A stretch of DNA of 64,000 bases from Ischnura elegans (Eukaryota > Arthropoda > Insecta > Odonata > Coenagrionidae), in NCBI RefSeq assembly GCF_921293095.1, contig NC_060249.1, forward strand, positions 88,534,839 to 88,598,838, in the 5' to 3' direction. Numbering within the stretch: the first letter of the stretch is position 1; every line of letters starts with the position of its first letter. Positions 56,501 through 60,039 of the stretch are shown here, one piece after another. The position numbers were made by a program, and so were the translations under genes. Under the pieces are notes generated by a model. It was given only the letters and a program-made list of their open reading frames with translations, was not told where the DNA came from and did no database searches.

Positions 56501-58577
56501 AGGTTCCACTGTATACCTGTATTTAGTACCTTATATAGTATTCTGGTGGCGAAGTCCAAGTGGGTTTAGCCATTTTGTACTTGAGTATATGTTGTTGTTT
56601 CTTTTATATTTTGTCAAAAAATATTTACCTTCTAAACAGAGGAATATCTTAGTTGGATAGCTAAATTTTAAGGAGTATTCTATATTTATTCATAGATATT
56701 TAAGCATAATATAATCTATTTATGCAAAGTTTTCTATCAAGTTTTGCATTTGAAATCTCAGTGACTGACTCAGCATTTTTAAATTGATGGACTTGAGTTT
56801 TTTTTCCTCCAATTTGGCTTGAGTTTCAAGTTACTAATGAGACCCCAAATGATCATCACATCTTCACATGGGCCATAAAAATTTTAACTGCATTTATATT
56901 CTATGCAAAGTATCTTGTTTATATTTATATTCTATTCTATTCTATCATTTATATTCTGCAATATATTAAATAATAAGTCATAAAAAAACATTTTTCTTTA
57001 AAAATATTTCTTGACTTTTTAAGCAGTCATTCACCATAACTTATGTGATTACTTAGGCAACCCACAACATGTATTCCATTAGACTTTTTTCTCTTAAGTT
57101 ATTATTCGTGGAATATTATTGATTTCATTTACAAAAAAGTATTTGAGAGCAACCGCTAAAGATTCTTAGGCCAACTTTAATTACAATGGACTCTATTTTT
57201 TGTTACTACCTACTCCCTACAAGCCTTCAAATTCATCTGCTTATCTGCAACTATTTGAAAATGAGTTTCCTTCTCTTTAAGACTAAAACTTTAGCAGCAC
57301 AATAGTCGCACTTTACCCGTGGCTACAATGTTTGTAATATGTTTAAAAATGTCAATTTCGTATTTAATAACCAACTTATATTAATTTTATTACAATTTGC
57401 AATTAAGAGGTACTCAGAAAATTAAAATTGAAAAATGGAGTATTTTGGAGCCAATTAAAAATTGTAAAGAAATGTTCCCTTCTAAATTTTAAAACATGTA
57501 ACAAAAAAAAAAGTGATGGATCCAAGAACGACTGCTTCCTTAATGACATCAGGGATTCAATTGATGACGACGGGCCAAAGGAGAACCCTACCCAGCGGTG
57601 AGTGGGTGGGGGAATCAAAAGAACCGTCATAGGCCCCTTGACGGTATAAGCAGTCATTCGCCATGAGCTGGGAGGTGGCATGACTGCTTAAGAAGTCTTC
57701 AGCACTGAATGTGTTAAAGCAATGTTCATTACTGTCGGCGTCAAAATGTGCCACTGTACTTTGCAAATTTATATCTGGACTTCAGTGCATGCCACAATAA
57801 TAAATAATTAGTCATTTTAAAGGAAATTTTATTTTCTTTACTGATGTAATTTTTGTTTTATGAAAAAATTAAAAATCAAGACACGCAAGTGCAATAAATG
57901 AGTCCGCGCACCATGAAATTAGCTGTTTTGTCAACTTCATAAACTTTGTAACTTAATCTAGGGAAAACTGCTATGTCTACAACATTTATCTACCACAATA
58001 AGTTTCAAACATTAATGTAGATTAATAAAATGGCTTTTGCATATTTTTGGAATGCATATTTTGTTGGAAAATAATGAAAATGTTTAAACACTATCTAGTC
58101 GTACAGTTTACCCTGAAAGAAAAAATAAAATTTATAGAAACACTTCTTAATTAATTAGTAATTTTTCTATGATCTGAAAATACATGTATAAAATTTTTAT
58201 GTAGTATAGATTATATATGGGCATTATAAAAATACGCCGGAGAGAACAAATGCTGCGATGCCACGTCTTGCTCGCAAAATTTTGCTTCCTGGTAACTGGC
58301 ACTGGATCGGCGCGACCCCGTTTGGTAACATGGCATTAATAGTAGTTATTAACATTCACAGATATCAATATTTTTATAGATTTAAATATAGACTTAATCT
58401 GGATTAAGTCCAGGTATAAATTTTCGAAGTAGAGTGACATTTTGACGCGGATGGTGTGTGGTATAATATCAAAGTCATTGTTCTAAAATGTTGTTCTTCT
58501 TTTTGCAGAAAGCATCCTCCAGTAGTTCCAGTTCAAGTTCAAGTGATGACGAGCCGGAGAAGGAGAAAAAACAGTGA
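5404..58577 (+). CDS. LRPPRC: Leucine-rich PPR motif-containing protein, mitochondrial (LRPPRC / bicoid stability factor), 22 coding exons
   Basis: Joined exons: 5404-5537, 5624-5772, 5853-5975, 8725-8992, 9218-9449, 10727-10918, 18219-18435, 20447-20683, 21592-21795, 22004-22107, 25086-25256, 25900-26031, 27658-27856, 28122-28335, 37292-37523, 37976-38135, 40153-40459, 41880-42114, 42412-42610, 50072-50353, 52494-52645, 58509-58577. They total 4212 nt (1403 residues plus stop), all with GT-AG borders and consistent phase. The N-terminus has R6, K9, K12, R19, R27, R28 and K33 and no acidic residue before E35, as in mitochondrial presequences. Consecutive 35-residue PPR motifs cover about residues 141-280, and helical PPR-like repeats continue to about 1330. 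The tail is Ser-rich then acidic and basic. Family knowledge: LRPPRC binds SLIRP and stabilises mitochondrial mRNAs in the matrix; fly bsf also has an mRNA-binding role. Human LRPPRC is about 1394 aa, so this is full length. The assignment rests on motif and family recognition without a search; exon edges are my reading of splice sites and frame. Confidence 0.93.
5624..5772 (+). CDS. LRPPRC: LRPPRC exon 2
   Basis: Encodes residues 45-94 (codon 95 split). It carries the conserved [20 protein letters not shown] segment that precedes the PPR array in insect LRPPRC proteins. The acceptor is TTCTACAG and the donor AA|GTGTGT. Intron 1 is only 86 bp. Presequence cleavage probably falls in or before this exon (inference). 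Confidence 0.9.
5853..5975 (+). CDS. LRPPRC: LRPPRC exon 3
   Basis: Encodes residues 95-135 (codon 136 split as G|GT). It includes the helical [15 protein letters not shown] segment and [12 protein letters not shown], the lead-in to the first canonical PPR. The acceptor CTTTTCAG and donor GG|GTAAAT are clear. The next functional exon is 2.7 kb away, past a decayed duplicate of exon 4. Confidence 0.92.
6405..6712 (+). pseudogene. Decayed duplicate of intron 3 end and exon 4
   Basis: This copy matches 8512-8800 across both intron and exon. Shared intron words include GTTGTGAAATTAAA and TGCTGCACCATTATTGCAG. The copy's acceptor AG is intact and the exon copy begins at 6618. In frame it reads [12 protein letters not shown] and then a TAA stop, against [13 protein letters not shown] in the real exon. 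Similarity fades around 6712. Spacing between copies is 2107 bp. Confidence 0.8.
7874..8330 (+). mobile_element. Possible solo LTR fragment
   Basis: TGTTAGACTTGGCGGCC at about 7874 could be an LTR start. TATATAAG at about 8201 followed by AATAAA at about 8253 resembles a promoter and poly(A) signal arrangement within an LTR, and an 11-bp stem (AGGATCAAGAA and complement) sits at about 8271-8301. No end repeat or target duplication was found, so the call is weak. Confidence 0.25.
8725..8992 (+). CDS. LRPPRC: LRPPRC exon 4: PPR motifs 1-2 and start of 3
   Basis: Encodes residues 136-224 (codon 225 split). PPR motifs run at about 141-175 (ending KKGVEPN), 176-210 ([20 protein letters not shown]) and into 211-245. 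The helix A/helix B alternation and the GD-I-A turn are typical of PPRs. The acceptor is CCATTATTGCAG and the donor GG|GTCAGT. A degenerate copy of the intron end and first part of this exon lies 2107 bp upstream. Confidence 0.95.
9218..9449 (+). CDS. LRPPRC: LRPPRC exon 5: PPR motifs 3-4
   Basis: Encodes residues 225-302 and ends in phase 0. It completes PPR 3 ([20 protein letters not shown]) and encodes PPR 4 ([20 protein letters not shown]), then a diverged repeat ending NNHPELADE. These are among the most conserved residues of the family and the strongest identifiers in the window. Donor GAG|GTATGG. Confidence 0.95.
9730..10177. mobile_element. Pogo-like MITE, diverged copy
   Basis: This shares internal words with the element at 38998-39579: AATAAACACTCGCTATAGC, GCTTTACCGGAGGTGGAGCA and TCAATTGACGGTGCATC. 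Its right end GTGGTGCCACTG is followed by TA. The left terminus has drifted. It is noncoding, in intron 5, and clearly older than the 38998 copy. Confidence 0.6.
10727..10918 (+). CDS. LRPPRC: LRPPRC exon 6
   Basis: Encodes residues 303-366, phase 0 on both sides. The reading begins [20 protein letters not shown] and ends [11 protein letters not shown]. It fits the diverged central helical repeats of LRPPRC. Acceptor CATTAACAG; donor AGG|GTATGT. The following intron is 7.3 kb and mostly transposon. Confidence 0.92.
13035..13204. mobile_element. 170-bp hAT-like MITE
   Basis: Perfect 8-bp target duplication TACAAAGA at 13027-13034 and 13205-13212. The ends are imperfect inverted repeats: CAGTAGTGGATCC on the left and CCGTGACGGATCC on the complement of the right, both followed by G-rich tracts. 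It is noncoding. Confidence 0.7.
14451..14508 (+). repeat. Near-perfect 24-bp-stem hairpin
   Basis: CATTGCAATACTTCCACTGA plus TTTT is followed by a loop of about 10 nt and its near-perfect complement, with two G:T-type differences between arms. It lies inside the 5.46-kb element in intron 6. It may be a tiny foldback element or simple palindrome. Confidence 0.6.
14781..14850. repeat. Two-copy tandem repeat, 40-bp period
   Basis: ATTCCCTTAGCAGACAATGC followed by TTGAGAACCT repeats 40 bp later with one substitution (TTAAGAACCT). A recent local duplication of no evident function. Confidence 0.7.
15097..15184. repeat. Two-copy tandem repeat, 44-bp period
   Basis: GCACCACTGATTCTATGGCT and following bases repeat 44 bp downstream with a few substitutions (GATTCTATAGCTCTGCAGCT). 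Noncoding. Confidence 0.7.
16816..17070 (+). mobile_element. tRNA-derived SINE
   Basis: A tRNA-like head has an A-box-like segment TATCGCAACTGGTTGA and a B box GGTTCGAGCCC, followed by a non-tRNA body. A tail ending TTAACCTTAATAAAG closes it near 17070. The head lacks a proper acceptor stem, so it is a SINE and not a tRNA gene. The sense orientation matches LRPPRC. Confidence 0.7.
17562..17811. mobile_element. 250-bp MITE with 23-bp perfect inverted ends
   Basis: CCCCTATGAAAAAATTGTAT (continuing AAA) at the left is exactly complemented at the right end. Beyond this, TTTGTATACATTCTT also appears in both arms. The internal part is duplicated downstream at about 17931-18090 without the ends. 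Superfamily unknown; no target duplication identified. Confidence 0.65.
17931..18090. repeat. Direct duplicate of the MITE interior
   Basis: CATTTTGTTGCTGGAATTGT and the following roughly 70 bp match 17614-17690 with one difference, and TATGTCATTAATTTAGAATG matches further on. The spacing is about 317 bp. It lies just upstream of exon 7. Confidence 0.7.
18219..18435 (+). CDS. LRPPRC: LRPPRC exon 7: PPR-like repeats
   Basis: Encodes residues 367-438 (codon 439 split). A PPR-like helix pair is seen in [20 protein letters not shown] followed by [10 protein letters not shown] across the next junction. Acceptor TTAATTTTCAG; donor CG|GTATTT. Confidence 0.93.
18436..20446 (+). other. LRPPRC intron 7, no other feature
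   Basis: AT-rich intron. A TTAACACATTCACTGCCGC word at about 18758 resembles a piggyBac-like terminus next to TTAA, but no opposite end was found. Short ORFs here read as noise. Confidence 0.5.
20447..20683 (+). CDS. LRPPRC: LRPPRC exon 8
   Basis: Encodes residues 439-517 (codon 518 split). It completes the GDI-G-M repeat of exon 7 and adds [20 protein letters not shown], another PPR-type end and start. Acceptor CTTCCTACAG; donor TTG|GTAAGC. Confidence 0.93.
20821..20960 (-). mobile_element. tRNA-derived SINE, minus strand
   Basis: On the minus strand the head reads GACGCCTTGGTAGCTTAACT (A-box region) and then GGTTTAAATCCC (B box), closing with GGTCAAGGCGG. It is antisense to LRPPRC in intron 8. 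The distal end of the body is unclear. Confidence 0.65.
21592..21795 (+). CDS. LRPPRC: LRPPRC exon 9
   Basis: Encodes residues 518-585 (codon 586 split). It starts [20 protein letters not shown] and ends in an acidic stretch ([11 protein letters not shown]) that reads as a solvent-exposed linker between helical blocks. Acceptor TTGTAAACAG; donor CAG|GTAAAA. Confidence 0.92.
22004..22107 (+). CDS. LRPPRC: LRPPRC exon 10
   Basis: Encodes residues 586-620, ending in phase 0. The acidic linker finishes as GEDDGLPRK and a helical segment resumes ([20 protein letters not shown]). Acceptor TTTTCATAG; donor CCG|GTTAGT. The exon is short and has no start codon, so an ATG-based scan would miss it. Confidence 0.9.
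22108..25085 (+). other. LRPPRC intron 10
   Basis: A 3.0-kb intron containing the pogo-like MITE at 23774-24609. The rest is AT-rich with no recognisable coding or repeat structure. Confidence 0.5.
23774..24609. mobile_element. 836-bp pogo/Tigger-like nonautonomous element
   Basis: Inverted ends CAGTGAGTCCTCGTTCTACG on the left and CAGTGAGTCCTCGTATAACG on the complement of the right, flanked by TA. Subterminal repeats of CGATAACGTCAC and TTTATCG-type words are visible near both ends. The interior is GC-richer than the intron. No intact transposase was found. Confidence 0.75.
25086..25256 (+). CDS. LRPPRC: LRPPRC exon 11
   Basis: Encodes residues 621-677, phase 0 at both ends. It reads [20 protein letters not shown] and ends [14 protein letters not shown]. 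Acceptor CTATTTCAG; donor ATG|GTAAGT. Confidence 0.92.
25400..25610 (+). pseudogene. Penelope-like element reverse transcriptase fragment
   Basis: The frame starting near 25408 reads [20 protein letters not shown], matching the YVDDTF-WPHG core of Penelope-like reverse transcriptases, here with N for the first catalytic D. Broken frames continue with LPFLDVVI and a SLG segment, as in the family. Stops and frameshifts show it is dead. It lies in intron 11. Confidence 0.75.
25900..26031 (+). CDS. LRPPRC: LRPPRC exon 12: PPR-like repeat
   Basis: Encodes residues 678-721, phase 0 at both ends. [20 protein letters not shown] followed by [20 protein letters not shown] is a clear PPR helix pair. 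Acceptor GTATTTTAG; donor CAG|GTAACT. Confidence 0.93.
26174..26802. mobile_element. 629-bp pogo/Tigger-like MITE
   Basis: The ends read CAGAGGAACTTGGTTATAAC on the left and CATTGGAACTTGGTTATAAC on the complement of the right, with TA on both sides. TATAACGTCA-type subterminal words recur. Noncoding, intron 12. Confidence 0.7.
26803..27657 (+). other. Remainder of LRPPRC intron 12, nothing recognised
   Basis: AT-rich intronic DNA between the MITE and exon 13. Short ORFs show no family resemblance. Confidence 0.5.
27658..27856 (+). CDS. LRPPRC: LRPPRC exon 13: PPR-like repeats
   Basis: Encodes residues 722-787 (codon 788 split). It contains [20 protein letters not shown] and a second helix pair ending [11 protein letters not shown]. 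Acceptor CTTTGGCAG; donor AAG|GTAATT. Confidence 0.93.
28122..28335 (+). CDS. LRPPRC: LRPPRC exon 14: PPR-like repeat
   Basis: Encodes residues 788-858 (codon 859 split AG|A). A PPR motif is visible as [20 protein letters not shown] at about 812-831, followed by KNFIEPTNI. Acceptor CTTTTAG; donor AAG|GTTGGT. The next exon is 9 kb away across nested transposons. Confidence 0.92.
28796..28924 (+). pseudogene. LINE reverse transcriptase, left half, interrupted
   Basis: Reads [13 protein letters not shown] (the FADD catalytic box, second D changed to Y), then with frameshifts [11 protein letters not shown] and [12 protein letters not shown]. This is the palm region of a non-LTR retrotransposon reverse transcriptase. 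It breaks exactly at the TA where Tigger-like copy 1 is inserted and resumes at 31246. Confidence 0.75.
28925..31245 (+). mobile_element. Tigger-like nonautonomous element, copy 1
   Basis: Starts CAGTAAAACCTCTATGTAGT and ends with the inverted AAAGAGGTTTTACTG, flanked by TA. A transposase remnant ([11 protein letters not shown] then stop at about 30195-30230, later [23 protein letters not shown] sequence) identifies the Tigger/pogo family. The CENP-B-type HTH and most of the DDE core are absent. The interior is interrupted at 30467-30837 by the 3' end of a LINE. Confidence 0.8.
30467..30837 (-). mobile_element. 5'-truncated LINE 3' end inside Tigger-like copy 1
   Basis: Absent from the matching point of copy 3. 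The minus strand carries an uninterrupted ORF end, [20 protein letters not shown] through KENICKRIL, stopping at 30640-30642. KLYN-LP-LR-L-S is the typical C-terminus of CR1/Jockey-type LINE proteins. A short UTR and an ATT-repeat tail (plus strand ATAATAATAATAA at the left edge) complete the 3' end. The intact frame suggests it is young. Confidence 0.75.
31246..31880 (+). pseudogene. LINE reverse transcriptase, right half
   Basis: Continues the 28796 fragment: [20 protein letters not shown], a frameshift, then [42 protein letters not shown] and [10 protein letters not shown] second frameshift precedes [12 protein letters not shown] and stop, then a TGATGATGATGAG tail. This is the C-terminal half of a non-LTR retrotransposon polymerase, with the tail type seen in RTE-like LINEs. 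Confidence 0.8.
31978..32458 (-). mobile_element. Penelope-like element: GIY-YIG endonuclease C-terminus and inverted terminal copies
   Basis: A minus-strand ORF (32096-32344) reads [36 protein letters not shown] and LTSTWRHVF, the C-terminal pattern of the Penelope-like GIY-YIG endonuclease. About 110 bp beyond the stop is repeated in inverted orientation on the other side (31978-32090 against about 32350-32458). On the minus strand at 32065-32036 lies CTGAGGA, a GCCAAC/GTTGGC stem with 6-nt loop, then GAAA, resembling the hammerhead core known from Penelope-like terminal repeats. Confidence 0.7.
32861..35252 (-). mobile_element. Tigger-like nonautonomous element, copy 2
   Basis: Inverted relative to copy 1. 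The ends carry AGTAAAACCTCTTTACATCG and GAGGTTTTACTG followed by TA. The minus strand holds the best transposase remnants: 33969-33736 reads [39 protein letters not shown] (N-terminal psq-like HTH), and 33694-33401 reads [19 protein letters not shown] (end of the DDE domain). The CENP-B HTH and DDE core between them are missing. Confidence 0.8.
35253..37291 (+). other. Unrecognised intronic DNA
   Basis: About 2 kb of the 3' part of intron 14. A purine-rich stretch at 35740-36070 looks repeat-derived (GAAGGAAGTGACAGAGGG, GAGGCCTGAGGTCAGATG), but I cannot assign a family. No exon fits. Confidence 0.4.
37292..37523 (+). CDS. LRPPRC: LRPPRC exon 15
   Basis: Encodes residues 859-936, ending in phase 0. 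It reads [20 protein letters not shown] and ends with the PPR-like [20 protein letters not shown]. Acceptor TCTCCTGCAG; donor GAG|GTTAGT. Confidence 0.94.
37976..38135 (+). CDS. LRPPRC: LRPPRC exon 16
   Basis: Encodes residues 937-989 (codon 990 split A|GC). [20 protein letters not shown] continues the repeat begun in exon 15, then a helical segment ends [15 protein letters not shown]. Acceptor TTTCCTTCCAG; donor ACA|GTAAGT. Confidence 0.93.
38849..40092 (+). repeat. Direct repeat of about 70 bp flanking a MITE
   Basis: TTGTTATAAAAGGAGATTTT and CAAATATCTTCATTTTTAAG at 38857-38915 recur with a few changes at 40030-40085, either side of the 38998 element. The pair is 1.17 kb apart in intron 16. 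Confidence 0.6.
38998..39579. mobile_element. 582-bp pogo/Tigger-like MITE
   Basis: Left end CAGTAAAACCTCGATATAAC, complement of right end CAGTGGAACCTCGTTAAAGC, TA on both sides. Contains CTATAGCGA-type subterminal repeats. Same family as the diverged copy at 9730. Noncoding, intron 16. Confidence 0.75.
40153..40459 (+). CDS. LRPPRC: LRPPRC exon 17 with Pro/Lys/Glu-rich linker
   Basis: Encodes residues 990-1091 (codon 1092 split AA|G). PPR-like [20 protein letters not shown] is followed by a low-complexity linker at about 1025-1065 ([20 protein letters not shown]) and a return to helix ([17 protein letters not shown]). This is the longest exon. Acceptor TTTGCAG; donor AAA|GTAAGC. Confidence 0.93.
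40956..41707. mobile_element. 752-bp piggyBac-like foldback MITE
   Basis: Flanked by TTAA on both sides (40952-40955, 41708-41711). The ends are inverted CCCTTTCACTGCTGT, fitting the CCC-start and TTAA target of piggyBac. Inside, about 230-bp arms (41086-41313 and 41349-41575) form a giant inverted repeat around a roughly 35-bp spacer containing CGTGGCTGCGGACCACCGG. It is GC-rich compared with the intron. Mirror-image ORFs on the two strands come from the palindrome. Confidence 0.75.
41880..42114 (+). CDS. LRPPRC: LRPPRC exon 18
   Basis: Encodes residues 1092-1170, ending in phase 0. It carries two helical repeats: [20 protein letters not shown] and [20 protein letters not shown]. Acceptor TTAATGCAG; donor CGA|GTAAGT. 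Confidence 0.94.
42412..42610 (+). CDS. LRPPRC: LRPPRC exon 19
   Basis: Encodes residues 1171-1236 (codon 1237 split T|AC). [20 protein letters not shown] is a PPR-like helix pair; the exon ends [19 protein letters not shown], a conserved family segment. A Tigger-like element begins 32 bp after the donor T|GTGAGT. Confidence 0.94.
42643..44593 (+). mobile_element. Tigger-like nonautonomous element, copy 3
   Basis: 1951 bp, TA-flanked, with ends identical in type to copy 1. It shares the same internal transposase deletion: [21 protein letters not shown] sequence runs directly into the [17 protein letters not shown] remnant. It lacks the LINE insert of copy 1, which dates that insertion after amplification. 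It begins 32 bp after the exon 19 donor. Confidence 0.82.
44832..45050 (+). mobile_element. Pogo-like element left end only
   Basis: TA then CAGTATAACCTCAATTATGC and repeated TTATACGA/CACTTATA motifs match the style of Tigger/pogo termini. No complementary right end was found downstream, so the element is truncated or its far end has decayed. The right limit given is approximate. Confidence 0.45.
46136..46215. repeat. Short tandem duplication
   Basis: TTTTCTAAAAATCGGCCATG followed by TCCCACTAGCC occurs twice, about 50 bp apart, with an extra partial CCATGTCCCACTA between them. Noncoding, intron 19. Confidence 0.7.
47072..47298. mobile_element. 227-bp hAT-like MITE
   Basis: Left end CAGTGGCGTAACTAGGAATA, complement of right end CAGTGGCGTAATTATGG. 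Flanking octamers TCGGGTAC and CCGGGTGC agree at six of eight positions, consistent with an aged 8-bp duplication. CAGTGGCGTAACTA ends are widespread in animal genomes. Confidence 0.65.
48746..49203. mobile_element. Pogo-like MITE, about 460 bp
   Basis: Inverted ends AGTTGAGTCCTGCTAATC on the left and AGTGGAGTCCTGCTAGTC on the complement of the right. It is AT-rich and noncoding inside. Outermost bases have drifted, so borders are approximate. Confidence 0.55.
50072..50353 (+). CDS. LRPPRC: LRPPRC exon 20
   Basis: Encodes residues 1237-1330 (codon 1331 split G|TT). It reads [20 protein letters not shown], then [20 protein letters not shown] and a final helical repeat. Acceptor TTTATTTCAG; donor ATG|GTAAGC. 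The flanking introns contain diverged copies of a roughly 110-bp segment on either side of it. Confidence 0.94.
50976..51856. mobile_element. Pogo-like termini, one or two MITEs
   Basis: CAGTAAACTCTCAATGCTAC after TA at 50976, a second terminus CAGTAAATCCTTGATGCATG after TA at 51185, and an inverted TTTTTACTG followed by TA ending at 51856. Either an 881-bp element with an internal terminus-like word, or a 671-bp element beside a lone left end. Noncoding, intron 20. Confidence 0.4.
52494..52645 (+). CDS. LRPPRC: LRPPRC exon 21
   Basis: Encodes residues 1331-1381, ending in phase 0. It reads [20 protein letters not shown] then [20 protein letters not shown], the last structured helices of the protein. 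Acceptor TTATTTTCAG; donor CAG|GTTGGT. An in-frame extension upstream is excluded by the phase of exon 20. Confidence 0.92.
52780..53465 (-). mobile_element. Tigger-like element, copy 4, short derivative
   Basis: A 686-bp TA-flanked copy with CAGTAAAACCTCTTTACATC at the left and the inverted CATAGAGGTTTTACTG at the right. It retains terminal sequence of copies 1-3 but lacks the whole transposase-remnant region. Same orientation as copy 2. Confidence 0.8.
53899..53987 (+). repeat. Inverted repeat, 17-bp perfect arms
   Basis: CAAGTGAGATATGCTGA at 53899 and its exact complement at 53971-53987 enclose about 55 bp. A third partial copy, CAAGTGAGATATG, lies at about 53856. It may be a small foldback MITE. 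Confidence 0.65.
54028..54140 (+). repeat. 113-bp direct repeat, copy A
   Basis: Starts ACTCCCTACAAGCCTTCAAA and ends TCGCACTTTACCCGTGGCT. It is identical by eye to 57212-57324 in the same intron, 3.2 kb away. Flanks differ beyond the match. Origin unknown. Confidence 0.8.
54667..56010. mobile_element. 1344-bp hAT-like nonautonomous element
   Basis: Perfect 8-bp target duplication GTATTTTT at 54659-54666 and 56011-56018. The ends are TAGAGATGGGTCGAATAG and the complement TAGAGATGTGCGAATAG. Subterminal regions are packed with TCGAATA/TATTCGA repeats, probable transposase-binding sites by analogy with hAT elements. No transposase was recognised; a GC-richer middle (55420-55760) has only short ORFs. 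Confidence 0.8.
56237..56674 (+). repeat. Two decayed copies of the exon 22 acceptor region
   Basis: ATAATATCAAAGTCGTTGTT and the following TCTAAAATGTTATTCTTCTTTTTGC-like stretch at 56236-56281 match 58461-58506 upstream of exon 22, but the AG of the acceptor is lost (TTTGCCAAAAA). A third, more distant copy at about 56588-56674 shares ATATTT-CCTTC, CAGA-GAATA and TTTTAAGG with the first. Confidence 0.65.
57212..57324 (+). repeat. 113-bp direct repeat, copy B
   Basis: Same sequence as 54028-54140 with no difference seen. Here the upstream flank is TTGTTACTACCT and the downstream flank ACAATGTTTG. Confidence 0.8.
58509..58577 (+). CDS. LRPPRC: LRPPRC exon 22: Ser-rich, charged tail and stop codon
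   Basis: Encodes residues 1382-1403 and the TGA stop. Ten consecutive serines (after KA) are followed by [10 protein letters not shown]. The short tail is typical of the insect family members as I recall them. Acceptor CTTTTTGCAG. Two decayed copies of the acceptor region lie upstream near 56237 and 56588. Confidence 0.9.
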   Translation, partial: KASSSSSSSSSSDDEPEKEKKQ

Positions 58578-58920
58578 AGAAGATGTATTTTCAATTTAAG
58601 GCTAGTCATTACAGTTTCAGTTGAACAAAGTGGAAGTCTGTAAGATGTCATAAGTCAGCTGGTTAATGAGTTGTTTTTTTATAAGTATTTCCTCAGTGAA
58701 AGCTCTGTAAGCTGCATTTAAACATTTGTGGACTTGAATTTCGTGTAGGTGTAAAGTACTCAACGTGACCTGTCACATCTCTGTTGGCACTTACTTAAGA
58801 TGGAATGGCAGCAGTTTTGGATGAGCAATGAATATATTTCACATGCATGTAAAATATTGTTGATTCTCTCATTATGGCATTGTAGTTTTTGTAATAAAAG
58901 AATATTTTTTACTTATTCAC
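58578..58920 (+). other. LRPPRC: Presumed LRPPRC 3' UTR with poly(A) signal
   Basis: Noncoding DNA directly after the stop. A canonical AATAAA lies at 58893-58898 in TTTTTGTAATAAAAG, followed by a T-rich stretch. This is the first good poly(A) signal after the stop. Actual 3' ends are not visible in genomic sequence. Confidence 0.55.
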
Positions 58921-60039
58921 TCATATGGTATGACTCAAGGTATGGCTTATGTTTGGAAATATTGAAAGATTCTCCTTCCTTTTCTATCCAAACACTGGTA
59001 TGTTATGAAAGTTAGTACAAACCTGTCTTTTGTATTCGGAGGATGGAGAAATTGGAATCTCAACTCCACAGAAACTCTCATAGACATCTGAAAGCTCAAT
59101 TTGACTGATTCAATGCTTTAAAAAGTGATTGAGTTGAGTTTTTATCTCCAACTTTAACTTGAAAAACTATCATCCTATTTCCTTCAAAACCCTGATTTAT
59201 TGCAGTCATTGCAGTTTATAAGATGTCATAAGTCAACTCTAATAGCAAATCCATCATATGTACAGAGAGAGGACTTAGAAATTTTATATTAAATTGTTTA
59301 GTCACTAGAGAACTTGAAATTCACCCACAATATAACGTAATAACAAAATGTCGCAAAACCTGGGAATAAAATGGAAGAAGGCAAAATCAGCTAATTATTT
59401 TTCATCCAAATTTTTTTCCTTTCTTAATCATTTCTTCTAGGGTTTGCCCTTCTGTGGTTATTTTACCTTCCCGACTTTTTTTATCCAAATTATTTTTATC
59501 CCCTTTCTATCCTTTCTTCAAATGTATAGGTAATATTCTTCCCTGGAACCTCCCATTATTGGGTTAATATCAGGGTATTCATGAATTTCAAATCAAATTA
59601 TACACTATGTCCAGTCCAAATCACGACACCTTTCCCAGGTGTAAGCAGTCATGAACTGGGAGGTGGATTGACTGCTTAATAATTCTTCTGTGTAGAATGT
59701 GTTAAAGTAATGTTCTTTTGAAAGAAAACTGCTATGGAATGAGGGACTTAGGACATTTATGGCAAGTATATATATATGTAATATCTTTGGAACTGCAACT
59801 ATCCCCGTGGGATGCAAACCCATGACCTTCAGTTCAGATGAGCAGCCAATATTCCCACCATCACCATGGCCGGTAGGTATGGTATACTTGTGATTATTAT
59901 TAATTTTTTTTGATTTGAGGAAAAAATATTTTGGATTGATAATTGAGGAAAATTGTGAGAAAGTTATTTTACTTGAAAATAATAGAATAATAAGCGTAAC
60001 CGATACGAATAACATTTAATTCAAGAGTGTCATTACAAT
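58921..60039. other. Downstream flank, no gene seen
   Basis: AT-rich DNA between the presumed 3' UTR and the satellite. AAGATGTCATAAGTCA at 58643 recurs at about 59220, another short duplication. A tRNA, second gene or further exon was not found. Confidence 0.5.

Larger units (their letters stand above)
52646..58508 (+). other. LRPPRC intron 21
   Basis: A 5.9-kb intron with Tigger-like copy 4 (52780), an inverted repeat (53899), one copy of a 113-bp exact repeat at each of 54028 and 57212, a hAT-like element (54667) and decayed copies of its own acceptor region (56237, 56588). No further coding exon fits. Confidence 0.7.
57645..59717. repeat. Interspersed repeat copies at 57645-57727 and 59640-59717
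   Basis: Shared words: TAAGCAGTCAT, TGGGAGGTGG, TGACTGCTTAA and GAATGTGTTAAAG. The two copies lie either side of exon 22, and a shorter match (TTAAGCAGTCATTCACCAT) is at about 57019. Probably ends of one unidentified repeat family. Confidence 0.55.

Noticed and set aside
57557..57766. Minus-strand ORF with [20 protein letters not shown]
   Set aside because: A similar broken reading occurs at 59605-59710; both are translations of one interspersed repeat.
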